64,000 nucleotides of DNA from a bacterium (GTDB lineage: Bacteria > JAJVIF01), in NCBI GenBank assembly GCA_022072165.1, contig JAJVIF010000001.1, forward strand, positions 310,001 through 374,000. The letters run 5' to 3'. The notes beneath the pieces are model-generated. The model saw nothing but the letters and a program-made list of their open reading frames with translations, searched no databases and was not told where the DNA came from. Position numbers and translations under genes: made by a program. Below, piece after piece: positions 42,585 through 50,253 of this stretch. Positions within the stretch are counted from its first letter, which is position 1; the number at the start of each line of letters is the position of its first letter.

Positions 42585-43118
42585 CTAGAGGTCGAAAGCG
42601 AACTTGTCCCGACCTGGGCGGACATCGACCGGGACCACCCGCTCGCCGCCGAAAATGATGTATTCCCCGGCTTCGAGGTCCTTGAAGACAAACCGGCCTT
42701 CGCGACCAGAAACCGTCGAGTCGATCTTCTCCCCATCCCGGATCAGATGCACCGGCGTGTAGGGTCGCCGACTCCCCCCCGGATCGGTCAGGAAGCCTTC
42801 GATACGGTTTTCCCGGACTTCCACGGTCCCGGCTTCGCCCCCGGACCGGACCCCGGCCACGGCCAGGTTGCCATTGGAGATCACAATTCCCAGGGCTGTG
42901 ACTGCTGGCAGCGCGAACGCCGGGCTGGCGACCGTCTCCGGAAACACCTCGCCCAGCGGGAATCCCAGGGCATCGGCAATCTTCTGCTTCGACAGATCGC
43001 TGGGCTCGCAGTCGTTCCGTTCGATCTTGCTGATCGTCGGACGAGCCAATCCACTGGCCTGTGCCAGCTCTTCCTGGCTCATGTGGGACTTCAGACGGCA
43101 ATCCTTGACGCGGTTCAT
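42585..43118 (-). CDS. XRE helix-turn-helix protein fused to a beta-sandwich domain
   Basis: A 177-residue protein with an unusual architecture. Residues 5-60 are an XRE DNA-binding domain (SQEELAQASGLARPTISKIE). Residues 62-90 are uncharged and hydrophobic (PAFALPAVTALGIVIS), a possible but marginal membrane segment. Residues 104-177 match a carboxypeptidase-regulatory-like/prealbumin fold (IEGFLTD, TPVHLIRDGE, SGREGRFVFKDLEAGEYI). ATG 43118 has an AGGGAGG ribosome site. The promoter region carries five 10-bp-phased pentamers it may bind. It heads the operon-like group with TPR-CHAT and the beta-sandwich lipoprotein. It could be a repressor sensing a partner through the beta-sandwich, or a membrane-tethered regulator; neither is proven. 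Confidence 0.8.
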   Translation of the reverse strand: MNRVKDCRLKSHMSQEELAQASGLARPTISKIERNDCEPSDLSKQKIADALGFPLGEVFPETVASPAFALPAVTALGIVISNGNLAVAGVRSGGEAGTVEVRENRIEGFLTDPGGSRRPYTPVHLIRDGEKIDSTVSGREGRFVFKDLEAGEYIIFGGERVVPVDVRPGRDKFAFDL

Positions 43119-43159
43119 CGCGGCCTCCCTGCTGCCCAGTACTGGCGACCCTGAGCAGC

Positions 43160-43204
43160 TACCAGAAACTTACAGGACGTTACAGAAGCTGTCAAGACGT
43201 GTCA
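43160..43204 (-). promoter_or_regulatory. promoter overlaid by five 10-bp-phased pentamers
   Basis: On the minus strand TGACA (43204-43200), TGACA (43194-43190), TGTAA (43184-43180), TGTAA (43174-43170) and TGGTA (43164-43160) recur at exact 10-bp steps. A consensus -35 TTGACA (43195-43190) and a TAAGTT -10 (43172-43167) with a 17-bp spacer lie within them. Helical phasing ahead of a DNA-binding-protein gene suggests an operator array. Confidence 0.6.
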
Positions 43205-43310
43205 TCTGGAAATTCTGGGATCGCCAAGCCTGACTACCTCTGAGACTCTCTTTGAAGTAGGCGGGTTCGGACGCCAAGCCAATCGGGTTGACGTCAGGAC
43301 TAACAATGCA

Positions 43311-43334
43311 AACACCTCCCGTACAGGAGGTGTT
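43311..43334 (-). terminator. terminator hairpin after the SH3-like protein gene
   Basis: Stem AACACCTCC (43311-43319) with GGAGGTGTT (43326-43334), loop of 6 nt. On the minus strand it continues TTGCATTGTT, a weak U-rich tail, 29 bp after the stop at 43363. Confidence 0.6.
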
Positions 43335-43362
43335 GCTGAGCGGAAAGACTGGAGACTGTCTC

Positions 43363-43959
43363 CTAAGAGCCTTCCCTTCGCTTGCGGGCTTCTTCCAGCA
43401 GTTTGCGCTGCCGCTCCGCTTCTTTCTTCTGTTCTTCTCGACGCTTCGCGACATCTTCCTTAGCCTGCCCCCACTCCTTGGACTCATCAGAGGCGGCGGG
43501 CTTGGAGGCTCTGAGGTAATGCCCAAGCAGCCATCCTCTATGACGGAACTGCGCCTGGGTTTCGACCCGATACCAAGTGCCCCCCCGACCCTTCTTGATG
43601 TCGAGAACTTTGACTTTTGTGCCGTGGGTGACAGTCCAGGTTTCGCTCTGCCGATCTGTCTCACCGCTTCCTTCCCAAGTGTAGTGGAGCTGGATTTCAG
43701 TCTCATCCCAGCCCAGAACATCCTGCTTCCCCGCGACATACACGACGCTGCCGACCTGGAAGGTGCCCGGCTCCGGTGCTTCCTCGACAATCGGCTTTAG
43801 CTCGATGTAATCACTCATGTCTGGTGGTGGGGGCGGCGGTGGATCAGGATTGATATGGGTCTTATAGAGCGCGTAGAGCGTCGCCTGCTGCGACACTGCG
43901 CCGACCCCTATGCCCACCACGATGGCGAACAGCGCCAGCCACTTGAGTGGAGAATCCAT
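43363..43959 (-). CDS. membrane-anchored SH3-like protein with coiled-coil tail
   Basis: A 198-residue protein. One membrane segment (about 6-26), a Pro-rich linker with seven prolines in a row (about 39-46), an SH3-like beta domain (about 65-148: GSVVYVAGK, then WTVTHGTKVKVLDIKKGRGG, and GWLLGHYL) and a highly charged helical tail (150-195) rich in Lys, Glu and Arg. SH3b-like domains often bind peptidoglycan or partner proteins. If the N-terminus is cytosolic the domain would be outside. ATG 43959 has AGGAG upstream and lies 52 nt downstream of tRNA-Ile2 on the same strand. No family assignment. Confidence 0.72.
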   Translation of the reverse strand: MDSPLKWLALFAIVVGIGVGAVSQQATLYALYKTHINPDPPPPPPPDMSDYIELKPIVEEAPEPGTFQVGSVVYVAGKQDVLGWDETEIQLHYTWEGSGETDRQSETWTVTHGTKVKVLDIKKGRGGTWYRVETQAQFRHRGWLLGHYLRASKPAASDESKEWGQAKEDVAKRREEQKKEAERQRKLLEEARKRREGS

Positions 43960-44011
43960 GCCAGGGCTCCTGGAATCAGGGTGATGTCGTGTCAGACAAG
44001 TCAGCTGAGCG

Positions 44012-44084
44012 TGGGCCCAGCTGGATTCGAACCAGCGACCAAGGGATTATGAGTCCCCGGCTCTAACCACTGAGCTATGGGCCC
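44012..44084 (-). tRNA. tRNA-Ile2 (anticodon CAT, lysidine type)
   Basis: A complete cloverleaf on the minus strand: acceptor GGGCCCA/TGGGCCC, anticodon loop CTCATAA, T arm GCTGG/CCAGC. The anticodon CAT could mean Met, but the D arm AGCTCAGTGGTTAGAGC and the region GACTCATAATC followed by CTTGGTCGCTGGTTC match E. coli tRNA-Ile2 closely from memory. It is therefore the TilS substrate. The discriminator is A; the next bases are CGC, so CCA is not encoded, unlike the other two tRNAs here. Confidence 0.9.
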
Positions 44085-44160
44085 ACCCGCATTGGGAGAT
44101 TGTACCGAACAGCCATGGACGGTGAGCCCTCTGTGATGCCCTGAGAACCTAGACGCCAAA

Positions 44161-44186
44161 ACGCGCCCCGGAGTTCCGGGGCGCGT
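44161..44186 (-). terminator. terminator after the 937-residue lipoprotein gene
   Basis: A 12-bp GC-rich stem (44161-44172 with 44175-44186) is followed on the minus strand by TTTTGG, 28 bp after the stop at 44214. Confidence 0.75.
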
Positions 44187-44213
44187 GGTGCTTTTGTCCT
44201 GCAGGACCGGGGA

Positions 44214-47027
44214 CTAGAAGACGCGGGACTCGATGTTCTGCATCCTGGAGTAGACGCTCATCATGTCGCAGCCGTTCGGCATCATGACCAGCTGCATCCC
44301 GGGCCATGAGGGATTCGGGTTGGTGTCGTATACCTGCTCATCTGGCAGGAAGGTCGTGCCGTTGTCACCCGAGTAAGCCACGAAGCCCCGGTTATCTGCC
44401 CCCCACAGGGCCTTGAAGTAGGTGACATACAGGCCACCCTGCGCGTCGTACATCGCTCGCAGAATCGCGGGGTCACCGGGCAGGTACTCCGAGGTGGTTT
44501 CCACCGAGTTGTTGACATTGGTCCAGGATGCGCCGCCGTTGGTAGTGCGTGCCAGATTGATCCCCGGCGTACCAGCCCCACCTGCAGACACCCAGGCCCG
44601 GAACGCGTAGACCATCGTATTGCCAGTCGCATCGGAGGGGTCGATCGCGCCACTACCGCCCATCCAGTTGTTGGCGGGGTCGAGGAGCAGAGAACCGGTC
44701 AGGGTGAAAGAAGCGCCGGCATCAGTAGAGGTCTGCGCGCGGATGGCATCACCCGACGCATCGATGTAGGTCGACACCAGGTGCCCGTTGGGTTTTCGCA
44801 GCAGAGTCAGTCCATTTGGGCTGCCGCCGATAGGCGAGGTGAGGGTCCAGGGGCCAGCGGCTCCGTTGGTGGACCGCCATTGACGCACCCCGCTGTTCAT
44901 CCGGTTCTGGAGGATTACCAGGTTGGGAGTCACCGGGTCCACAAAAAACGTCCTGGAGTTCGGCTGGGCGGCGACGCTCGTATCGGCCATCGCGAGGTTC
45001 CAGCTGCCGCTACCATTGCCTGTAATGCTGTAGATGCGTGTTTCCCAGTCAGAGCCGTAGCTCCCGCCATCCTGTACCGCGAAGGTCAGATACACCGTGC
45101 CATCCGTGCCAGCAGCGAGCGCCTGATCGGCCCAGATAGGACCGTAGGGATTCACCGCGCTCACCGTCGGCAGCGGAGTCCAGCCGGACCCATCCGCCGT
45201 CCGCCAGACCCGGACCTCCGAGCTCGCTCCGGCAGTTGCACCTGAGCCGTTGTGGCGCTCGACAGCCACGAACACATAGTCCTGATTGGCGGAAAGCGTC
45301 ATAGCCGCCGAAGCCGTGTCGTGGTTGAAGTACTGCACCAGCGGATTCACCCATGGGGCAACGCTCACGACCGGCCCCAACGTGATGGGGTCAAAGACCA
45401 CCGGCAGGATCGCGATATCGCTGGCCCCATCGGGATCCGTCACGCGAACCCCCACGAAGCCCGGAGCCGGCTCAGTCGGGAACTGATGGCTGATGGTCGG
45501 GGTGGACTGCATCGGAGTGTCCGGGCTGAAGTTTGACGGATCCCCGCCAGGGACATCGAAGTCGAACTCGAAGTCCAGGTCGCCCGGATCTTCCAGGTCT
45601 GTCGACGGTGTCGCATCGACCGTCGCCGTACAGTTCTTGCAGGTCAGCAGCAGTTCCGTACCGGCGAAGGCAGCGGTCGGTGGGGTGTTCGGAGTCTGAT
45701 CAATGACTTCGACGGGGATCACGGTCCCGGTGTGGAAATCAGTGATGTTGACAGGCTGGATGTTCCGGTCGAGCACCGCTCCACCAGGTGACCGACTGTC
45801 GACTGCCTTCACATACAGGTAGTACGTTCCCTCGCCCGCACTGGCGGTGTTTGTCACCAGCGTGTTAAAGACGAGGTCATCGAACACCCCGGTCCCGGCA
45901 CCAGAACCCGGATCGATAGTCAGGGGCGTCGCCAGCAGGCCGGGGGCATAGACCCGCAGCGAGGCCAGACTGGACGCCCCCTTGATCTGATCCCGGGGAG
46001 TGACATCAAACTCCCAGGCAGGATCAACGGTCGCGCCAAGTTGCCAGTCCCGGAGCCGGATTTCCAACTCGGCAGAGGATGACGGGGTGTTCGGGGCCAG
46101 GGTGTTGTTGGAAACAGACGCCGTGACAGTCCAGGGAGCCTTGTGATGGAACTCTGGCAGGTAGTAGACCGGGTTCTGTCGCTGCCCGGGGAGGTTGCCA
46201 CGTCCCTGGGCCGGCTGACCCCAGGAAAGACCGACCGCGAAGCCCAGGCGCACCTGACCACTCGGCGGAACTTTCACGGTGTAGGTCACGGTATCGAAGT
46301 CCGCGCCCATCGACATCACGTTGTGACCCTGGGGATTCGCAGGATCCGCAAAGCCGTTGGCCGCGCTCCCATCGAAGTTGCCGGCGTTGGGGTCATTGAA
46401 GAAGACCCGATACGGATGCTCCGTGACATTGGGAGTCGGGAAGACAGCTGCGGTCGCTTCATCCAGCAGATCGGAATAGCCATCAGCGTTCATCAGGAAC
46501 AGCGGAGCTGCGGTGTCGCCATCACCCAGCGCAATCGGTGTATCACTGTTGCTCAGCAGGTAGCCCATAACATCGAAGGCGTGGAGATCGAGGCGACTTG
46601 CCAGCGTATACGGCTGGGTCGGCAGGGGGAATGGGTGGCGCATGGAGAAATCGACTTCGACTTCGTCCGGGCTCCCGCCGCGTCGTAACGCCGTCACCTG
46701 CAGGCAGTCGGCGCAGGGGGAGACGCGCAGGAAGTTGGTCGCGTCCAACTCGTAGGCATCACCCTTGGCGGTTGCGGTCCGGACCGGCATCAGTTCCACA
46801 GCTGGTGTCTCGCCGAGGGTCAGATCCAGGGTGTACACCCCGCTGACCAGCTGGAACGAACCACCGTCACCTGGCTCAGACGTGGGGATCAGTGGCAGCA
46901 CGACGTCAGCTGTCTGATGCGATCCCGCAGGAGCGGTGGGGCTGGAACTGCCCCCCTGACAACTCGCCAGGAACAACAGACTGACGGCTACGGGCAGGCT
47001 ACAGGTAAGACGAATCGCGCGACGCAT
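44214..47027 (-). CDS. large lipoprotein with PKD-like and BNR/Asp-box-like repeats
   Basis: A 937-residue secreted protein with lipobox LASC (Cys23). Residues about 70-150 contain the module shared with the lipoprotein at 1-1839: YELDATNF, ALRRGG, RHPFPLP, SRLDL and GYLLS. About 430-545 is a PKD-like domain (TPPTAAFAG ... PTISHQFP ... GVRVTDPDGASD). From about 555 a probable beta-propeller has several Asp-box-like motifs (STDAGASF, TTNGGASW, SGDNGTTF) as in sialidase/BNR-repeat proteins; sialidase catalytic residues were not identified. ATG 47027 has an AAGGAGG site and a plausible promoter. Probably cell-surface carbohydrate or protein binding; unproven. Confidence 0.85.
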   Translation of the reverse strand: MRRAIRLTCSLPVAVSLLFLASCQGGSSSPTAPAGSHQTADVVLPLIPTSEPGDGGSFQLVSGVYTLDLTLGETPAVELMPVRTATAKGDAYELDATNFLRVSPCADCLQVTALRRGGSPDEVEVDFSMRHPFPLPTQPYTLASRLDLHAFDVMGYLLSNSDTPIALGDGDTAAPLFLMNADGYSDLLDEATAAVFPTPNVTEHPYRVFFNDPNAGNFDGSAANGFADPANPQGHNVMSMGADFDTVTYTVKVPPSGQVRLGFAVGLSWGQPAQGRGNLPGQRQNPVYYLPEFHHKAPWTVTASVSNNTLAPNTPSSSAELEIRLRDWQLGATVDPAWEFDVTPRDQIKGASSLASLRVYAPGLLATPLTIDPGSGAGTGVFDDLVFNTLVTNTASAGEGTYYLYVKAVDSRSPGGAVLDRNIQPVNITDFHTGTVIPVEVIDQTPNTPPTAAFAGTELLLTCKNCTATVDATPSTDLEDPGDLDFEFDFDVPGGDPSNFSPDTPMQSTPTISHQFPTEPAPGFVGVRVTDPDGASDIAILPVVFDPITLGPVVSVAPWVNPLVQYFNHDTASAAMTLSANQDYVFVAVERHNGSGATAGASSEVRVWRTADGSGWTPLPTVSAVNPYGPIWADQALAAGTDGTVYLTFAVQDGGSYGSDWETRIYSITGNGSGSWNLAMADTSVAAQPNSRTFFVDPVTPNLVILQNRMNSGVRQWRSTNGAAGPWTLTSPIGGSPNGLTLLRKPNGHLVSTYIDASGDAIRAQTSTDAGASFTLTGSLLLDPANNWMGGSGAIDPSDATGNTMVYAFRAWVSAGGAGTPGINLARTTNGGASWTNVNNSVETTSEYLPGDPAILRAMYDAQGGLYVTYFKALWGADNRGFVAYSGDNGTTFLPDEQVYDTNPNPSWPGMQLVMMPNGCDMMSVYSRMQNIESRVF

Positions 47028-47098
47028 GGCGCCTCCTTCGTGAGGGCCCCCCGAATGGGCGGCAATCCAGTAAGGGCGGACGAGAGCTGGTGCTCCCT

Positions 47099-47128
47099 AT
47101 GATACAGAACCCGTGAGCTTTCCTACAA
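47099..47128 (-). promoter_or_regulatory. promoter of the 937-residue lipoprotein
   Basis: On the minus strand TTGTAG (47128-47123) and TATCAT (47104-47099) are separated by 18 bp, about 70 nt before ATG 47027. Confidence 0.5.
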
Positions 47129-47229
47129 ATCTGACCGGATGAACTCACCATCTGCGTACTGCGGGAGGAGTGTGGACCCCAATGGCTCTGGAGTCCCAGA
47201 CCTTTCTATGATTTTTCTTTAAGAGTGGA

Positions 47230-47259
47230 TTGACATCGGTTGACCATAGCTCCTACTAT
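47230..47259 (+). promoter_or_regulatory. sepF promoter
   Basis: TTGACA (47230-47235) and TACTAT (47254-47259) with an 18-bp spacer. It is the closest match to a sigma70 consensus in the window. A leader of about 53 nt precedes ATG 47319. The 47028-47318 gap otherwise holds only the divergent lipoprotein promoter. Confidence 0.65.
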
Positions 47260-47318
47260 GCCCCCTGCAGCTCAGGAATCAATAGCCGGGCGCTGGCAGA
47301 TCCCTCTGGAGGCCAGCT

Positions 47319-47795
47319 ATGGCGGCGCATCCCTCAGAATCCATCAAACCGACTCTCTTCTCCCAGATGATTCATGCCCTGGGCAAGATGTTCCTGGACG
47401 ACCAGCCAGGAACGCCTTCGCAGGCATCGGCTCAGCCCCATGCCACGGCAGGGCGACAGCAGCCCCGCGAGATACGAGTCCTGCGGAACAACTCTCCCGA
47501 ACCGGAGCCAATCCTGCATTCCATCTTCTACTTCCCCAAGACCTGGGAAGACATCCTGCTGGCGGCCGCCGACCTGAAAGCCGGTAATGAAGTCACGGTG
47601 AATGTCGCCAGGCTGAATGGCCCCATCCGCGACCATGCCCTCTGCTACCTGCGGGGCATCGTGGATGCTCTGGAAGGTCCCAGCCGTCAGACATCCGAGG
47701 ATGTCTACGAGTACGGCGTTCCTGGCGTGATCTACACCGATGCCAGCGGCACCGGCCGATCGACCCGCGAGCCCGACTACTTCCCTGGGATCTGA
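47319..47795 (+). CDS. sepF: SepF-like cell-division protein
   Basis: SepF anchors FtsZ to the membrane in many Gram-positive, cyanobacterial and archaeal lineages. The 158-residue protein has the usual layout: an N-terminal amphipathic stretch (MIHALGKMFLDD after a short lead), a Gln/Pro-rich linker (about 30-60), and a C-terminal domain (about 68-145) with FPKTWEDILLAAADLKAG, VTVNVARLNGPIRDHALCYLRGIVDALEG and VYEYGVPGVIYTD, parallel to the SepF pattern. The standard end GEGVFLLTP is altered. ATG 47319 was used; an internal ATG at the amphipathic helix is possible. Domain identity is by eye, good but not certain. Confidence 0.78.
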   Translation: MAAHPSESIKPTLFSQMIHALGKMFLDDQPGTPSQASAQPHATAGRQQPREIRVLRNNSPEPEPILHSIFYFPKTWEDILLAAADLKAGNEVTVNVARLNGPIRDHALCYLRGIVDALEGPSRQTSEDVYEYGVPGVIYTDASGTGRSTREPDYFPGI

Positions 47796-47905
47796 CATCC
47801 CTCGGAAAGCTTGAGTCGTCTCCAGCATGGGTCCATCTGCCCGGTGGTACGACACGGCGTGGAGCCGGTAGACTCCGGGCAGCCTGACGCCCGGAGGCCG
47901 CGCTG

Positions 47906-48055
47906 ATGACCCCGCCCAACGATTCCACTCCAGAGGTCCGACGTCCCGTTCCGGCGGACATGCCGGGGCGGGACGTTCTTGCGTTCTGGCTGACGGTTCT
48001 CTGGTTCGGTATCGTGGCGTTTGCCTATCTGAAGGCTTTCCTCACACACCGCTAG
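47906..48055 (+). CDS. 49-residue single-pass membrane protein
   Basis: A small gene with a strong GGAGG ribosome site (47893-47897) 8 nt before ATG 47906 and a TAGACT hexamer (47869-47874) upstream. The peptide has a polar, Pro-rich N-terminus (about 1-22) and one membrane helix (FWLTVLWFGIVAFAYL). Its stop overlaps the GTG start of the first glycosyltransferase (TAGTG), so the two are translationally coupled. It may be a subunit or stabiliser of the downstream membrane enzymes. Confidence 0.7.
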   Translation: MTPPNDSTPEVRRPVPADMPGRDVLAFWLTVLWFGIVAFAYLKAFLTHR

Positions 48056-50253
48056 TGCTCTGGACCGCCCCGTTCCTGGCCCTTGGACTCCTCCTGCTCC
48101 AGTGGGGTGTGGGGCGTATGGTCCTCCGCTGGCCGCTGGACGACGACTCCTGGCTGGAGCGCCATCTGTTACAGGGGGCGGTCGGCTTTGCGCTCACGAC
48201 CGTGCTGCTCTTTTGTTGTGCACTGACAGGGTGGTATCGCCCAGGGCTGCTGGTTCCGCTCTTCTGGCTGCTGCTACTGCTGGTCCTCTGGCGCGAGGGC
48301 CGTAGCCTGGTCACCTGGATCGCTGGTGGACTGCTGCGACTCTCCGACGAACACTGGACGCCGCTCGAGCGGGCTGCCATGCCAGCCCTGCTCCTCTTTC
48401 TCGGACTGTGCGCCTTCTATGCCTTGGCCCCGACCACCACCTGGGATCCCCTCGACTACCACTACGAACTTCCCCGTCGCTGGCTCGCCAACGGTCACTT
48501 TTTCCAGCAGTCCGGGATCGTGTATCACCAGTTTCCATCATCGACCGAACTGCACTTTGGCTGGCTGATGGCGTTGCACAGCGACCTGGCGGCTAACCAG
48601 TACACCATCCTCACCATCCTGACATTCCTGCTATCTGCGGCAGCAATCGGGATCCGGTACTGCTCCCGGCAAGCGGCGGTTGTCGGACTCCTGGGAGTCG
48701 CGGCGCTGCCTTTGGTCTACACCGAGCAGGCTCAGGGGGGGGTCATCGACTGCGCCCTCGGGACATTCATGCTGCTCGCCCTCTGGCTGGTCCTTCGGTG
48801 GCGGGACTCCCGGGAACTTCGTTACTTCCTGATGCTGGGACTTTGTGCGGGCATGGCGGTCGGCATCAAGCATTCAGGCTGGATGATCGCGTTCTTCCTT
48901 TTTGGATTCCTGTTGGTGGATGCCCTGCAGCGACGCGAAACACTCGGTCGCGGCCTGGAACGCGCCATCGGACTCGGGCTCATGGTGTTCAGTTTCGGAC
49001 TCCCCTGGTATCTGAAGAGCTACACGGAGATGGGGAATCCCGTCTGGCCCTTTGCGGATCATCTGTTCAACGGCACACCGAAGCACTTCGCCGACATCCT
49101 CTACTGGTCGAATCCGAATTTCACCAGGGAGCCCTGGGACCTGGTGACCTGGTGGTGGGATGTCACGACCCGGGTTGATCTGACACAGTATCGCTTCCGC
49201 CTGATCACGCCCTTCTTTTTAGGGCTGCTCCCGGCGGCCTGGTATCTCCTTCGAGCTCCTGGACCCCACCGGCCGTTACTGGCATTCTGCGCCTTCCAGA
49301 TCGGTGCGCTACTTTTCCAGGCTCCGGGCGAGCCCCGGTACATGATGCCGGCCTGGGCGCTCCTGGGGATGCTGCTCCTGCATGGGGCTGAGATTGCAGG
49401 ATGGACCCGACTCCGGTTTGGGCCTTTAGTGCTCGGCCTGATGGCCCTTGGTCCGATGGCCTGGACACTGGCGCATCTGCAGATGGAGTCGCGGGATCGC
49501 CTCCCGTTCATCCTGGGAGAGGAAACCCGCTGGGAGTCCTATGCCCGACGGGTAGAAACTGCGCCGGCGATTGCCTATGTCGAGGCTCATCTTCAGCCCG
49601 GAGAACGGGTCCTCCACGGCGACCCCCGGGTCTATCTCTATCAGGATCCTTCCGTGGTGGATATCGTGTATCCGATGGATCATCCAGGGGTCCCCAGCTT
49701 TAGTCGCGAGCCCCGGCGCATCCTGAAGCAGTGGCACGAGCGCAAAGTCCGGTTCGTCACGCTCTCAGCCGGCGCACATTACATGGGTCTGACCCGTGCG
49801 ACCCTCCTGGAGGCCCAGAAGGCGAATCCGGCTGGACCATCAGGACGGCTGGGCATTCGCTCGGCCTTCGATGACCAACCGCCCATGTTGTTTCGCCAGG
49901 GGAGTGAAGGTACCTGGGAACCGGTCGGACCGCTGCCAGAGTCGCCCCTCGGACCCCTCTCCCCCCGAGTGATGGAGCTGGGAGGCTTCACCACCTCGGA
50001 ACTGGTACCGGTCAGTAATCCACGTGTGACGACACCCCCTGCAGAAGAACCGAACTATCTCCTTACGGTCAAACCGCTCCAGCAGCGCTGGTCCGACATC
50101 GATGTCCGCATCATCCTGACCTGGCAATCGCTGATCCGCGATGGTGCCCTCGTGAAAGTACTGGACAACCCGGCCTGCCCTGTGTGGGAAGTCCGGTACC
50201 CAGCGTCCTGGGGACCACCCGGCACCGATCTGCGGGAGCACCGGCCCGGCTAA
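48055..50253 (+). CDS. GT39/ArnT-like integral membrane glycosyltransferase, copy 1
   Basis: A 732-residue polytopic membrane protein with about ten to twelve helices in the first 470 residues and a soluble C-terminal domain (about 480-732). The first large extracytoplasmic loop has LAPTTTWDPLDYHYELPRRWL followed downstream by FPSS, with the acidic residues expected for GT-C catalysis; NPVWPFADHLFNG lies in a later loop. GT-C enzymes use polyprenyl-phosphate sugars as donors outside the membrane. GTG 48055 is coupled to the 49-residue gene. The next gene is a paralogue sharing LAP-x-T-x-WD and the FPS segment. Sugar and acceptor are unknown. Confidence 0.78.
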   Translation: MLWTAPFLALGLLLLQWGVGRMVLRWPLDDDSWLERHLLQGAVGFALTTVLLFCCALTGWYRPGLLVPLFWLLLLLVLWREGRSLVTWIAGGLLRLSDEHWTPLERAAMPALLLFLGLCAFYALAPTTTWDPLDYHYELPRRWLANGHFFQQSGIVYHQFPSSTELHFGWLMALHSDLAANQYTILTILTFLLSAAAIGIRYCSRQAAVVGLLGVAALPLVYTEQAQGGVIDCALGTFMLLALWLVLRWRDSRELRYFLMLGLCAGMAVGIKHSGWMIAFFLFGFLLVDALQRRETLGRGLERAIGLGLMVFSFGLPWYLKSYTEMGNPVWPFADHLFNGTPKHFADILYWSNPNFTREPWDLVTWWWDVTTRVDLTQYRFRLITPFFLGLLPAAWYLLRAPGPHRPLLAFCAFQIGALLFQAPGEPRYMMPAWALLGMLLLHGAEIAGWTRLRFGPLVLGLMALGPMAWTLAHLQMESRDRLPFILGEETRWESYARRVETAPAIAYVEAHLQPGERVLHGDPRVYLYQDPSVVDIVYPMDHPGVPSFSREPRRILKQWHERKVRFVTLSAGAHYMGLTRATLLEAQKANPAGPSGRLGIRSAFDDQPPMLFRQGSEGTWEPVGPLPESPLGPLSPRVMELGGFTTSELVPVSNPRVTTPPAEEPNYLLTVKPLQQRWSDIDVRIILTWQSLIRDGALVKVLDNPACPVWEVRYPASWGPPGTDLREHRPG

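Noticed and set aside
44012-44084. tRNA-Met reading of the CAT anticodon.
   Set aside because: Body sequence, including the D arm and the region after the anticodon, matches tRNA-Ile2 rather than elongator or initiator Met.
47319-47795. Unknown protein rather than SepF.
   Set aside because: The domain order, the amphipathic start and the FPKTWEDILLAAADLK pattern fit SepF well, although the usual C-terminal end is altered; kept as SepF with reduced confidence.
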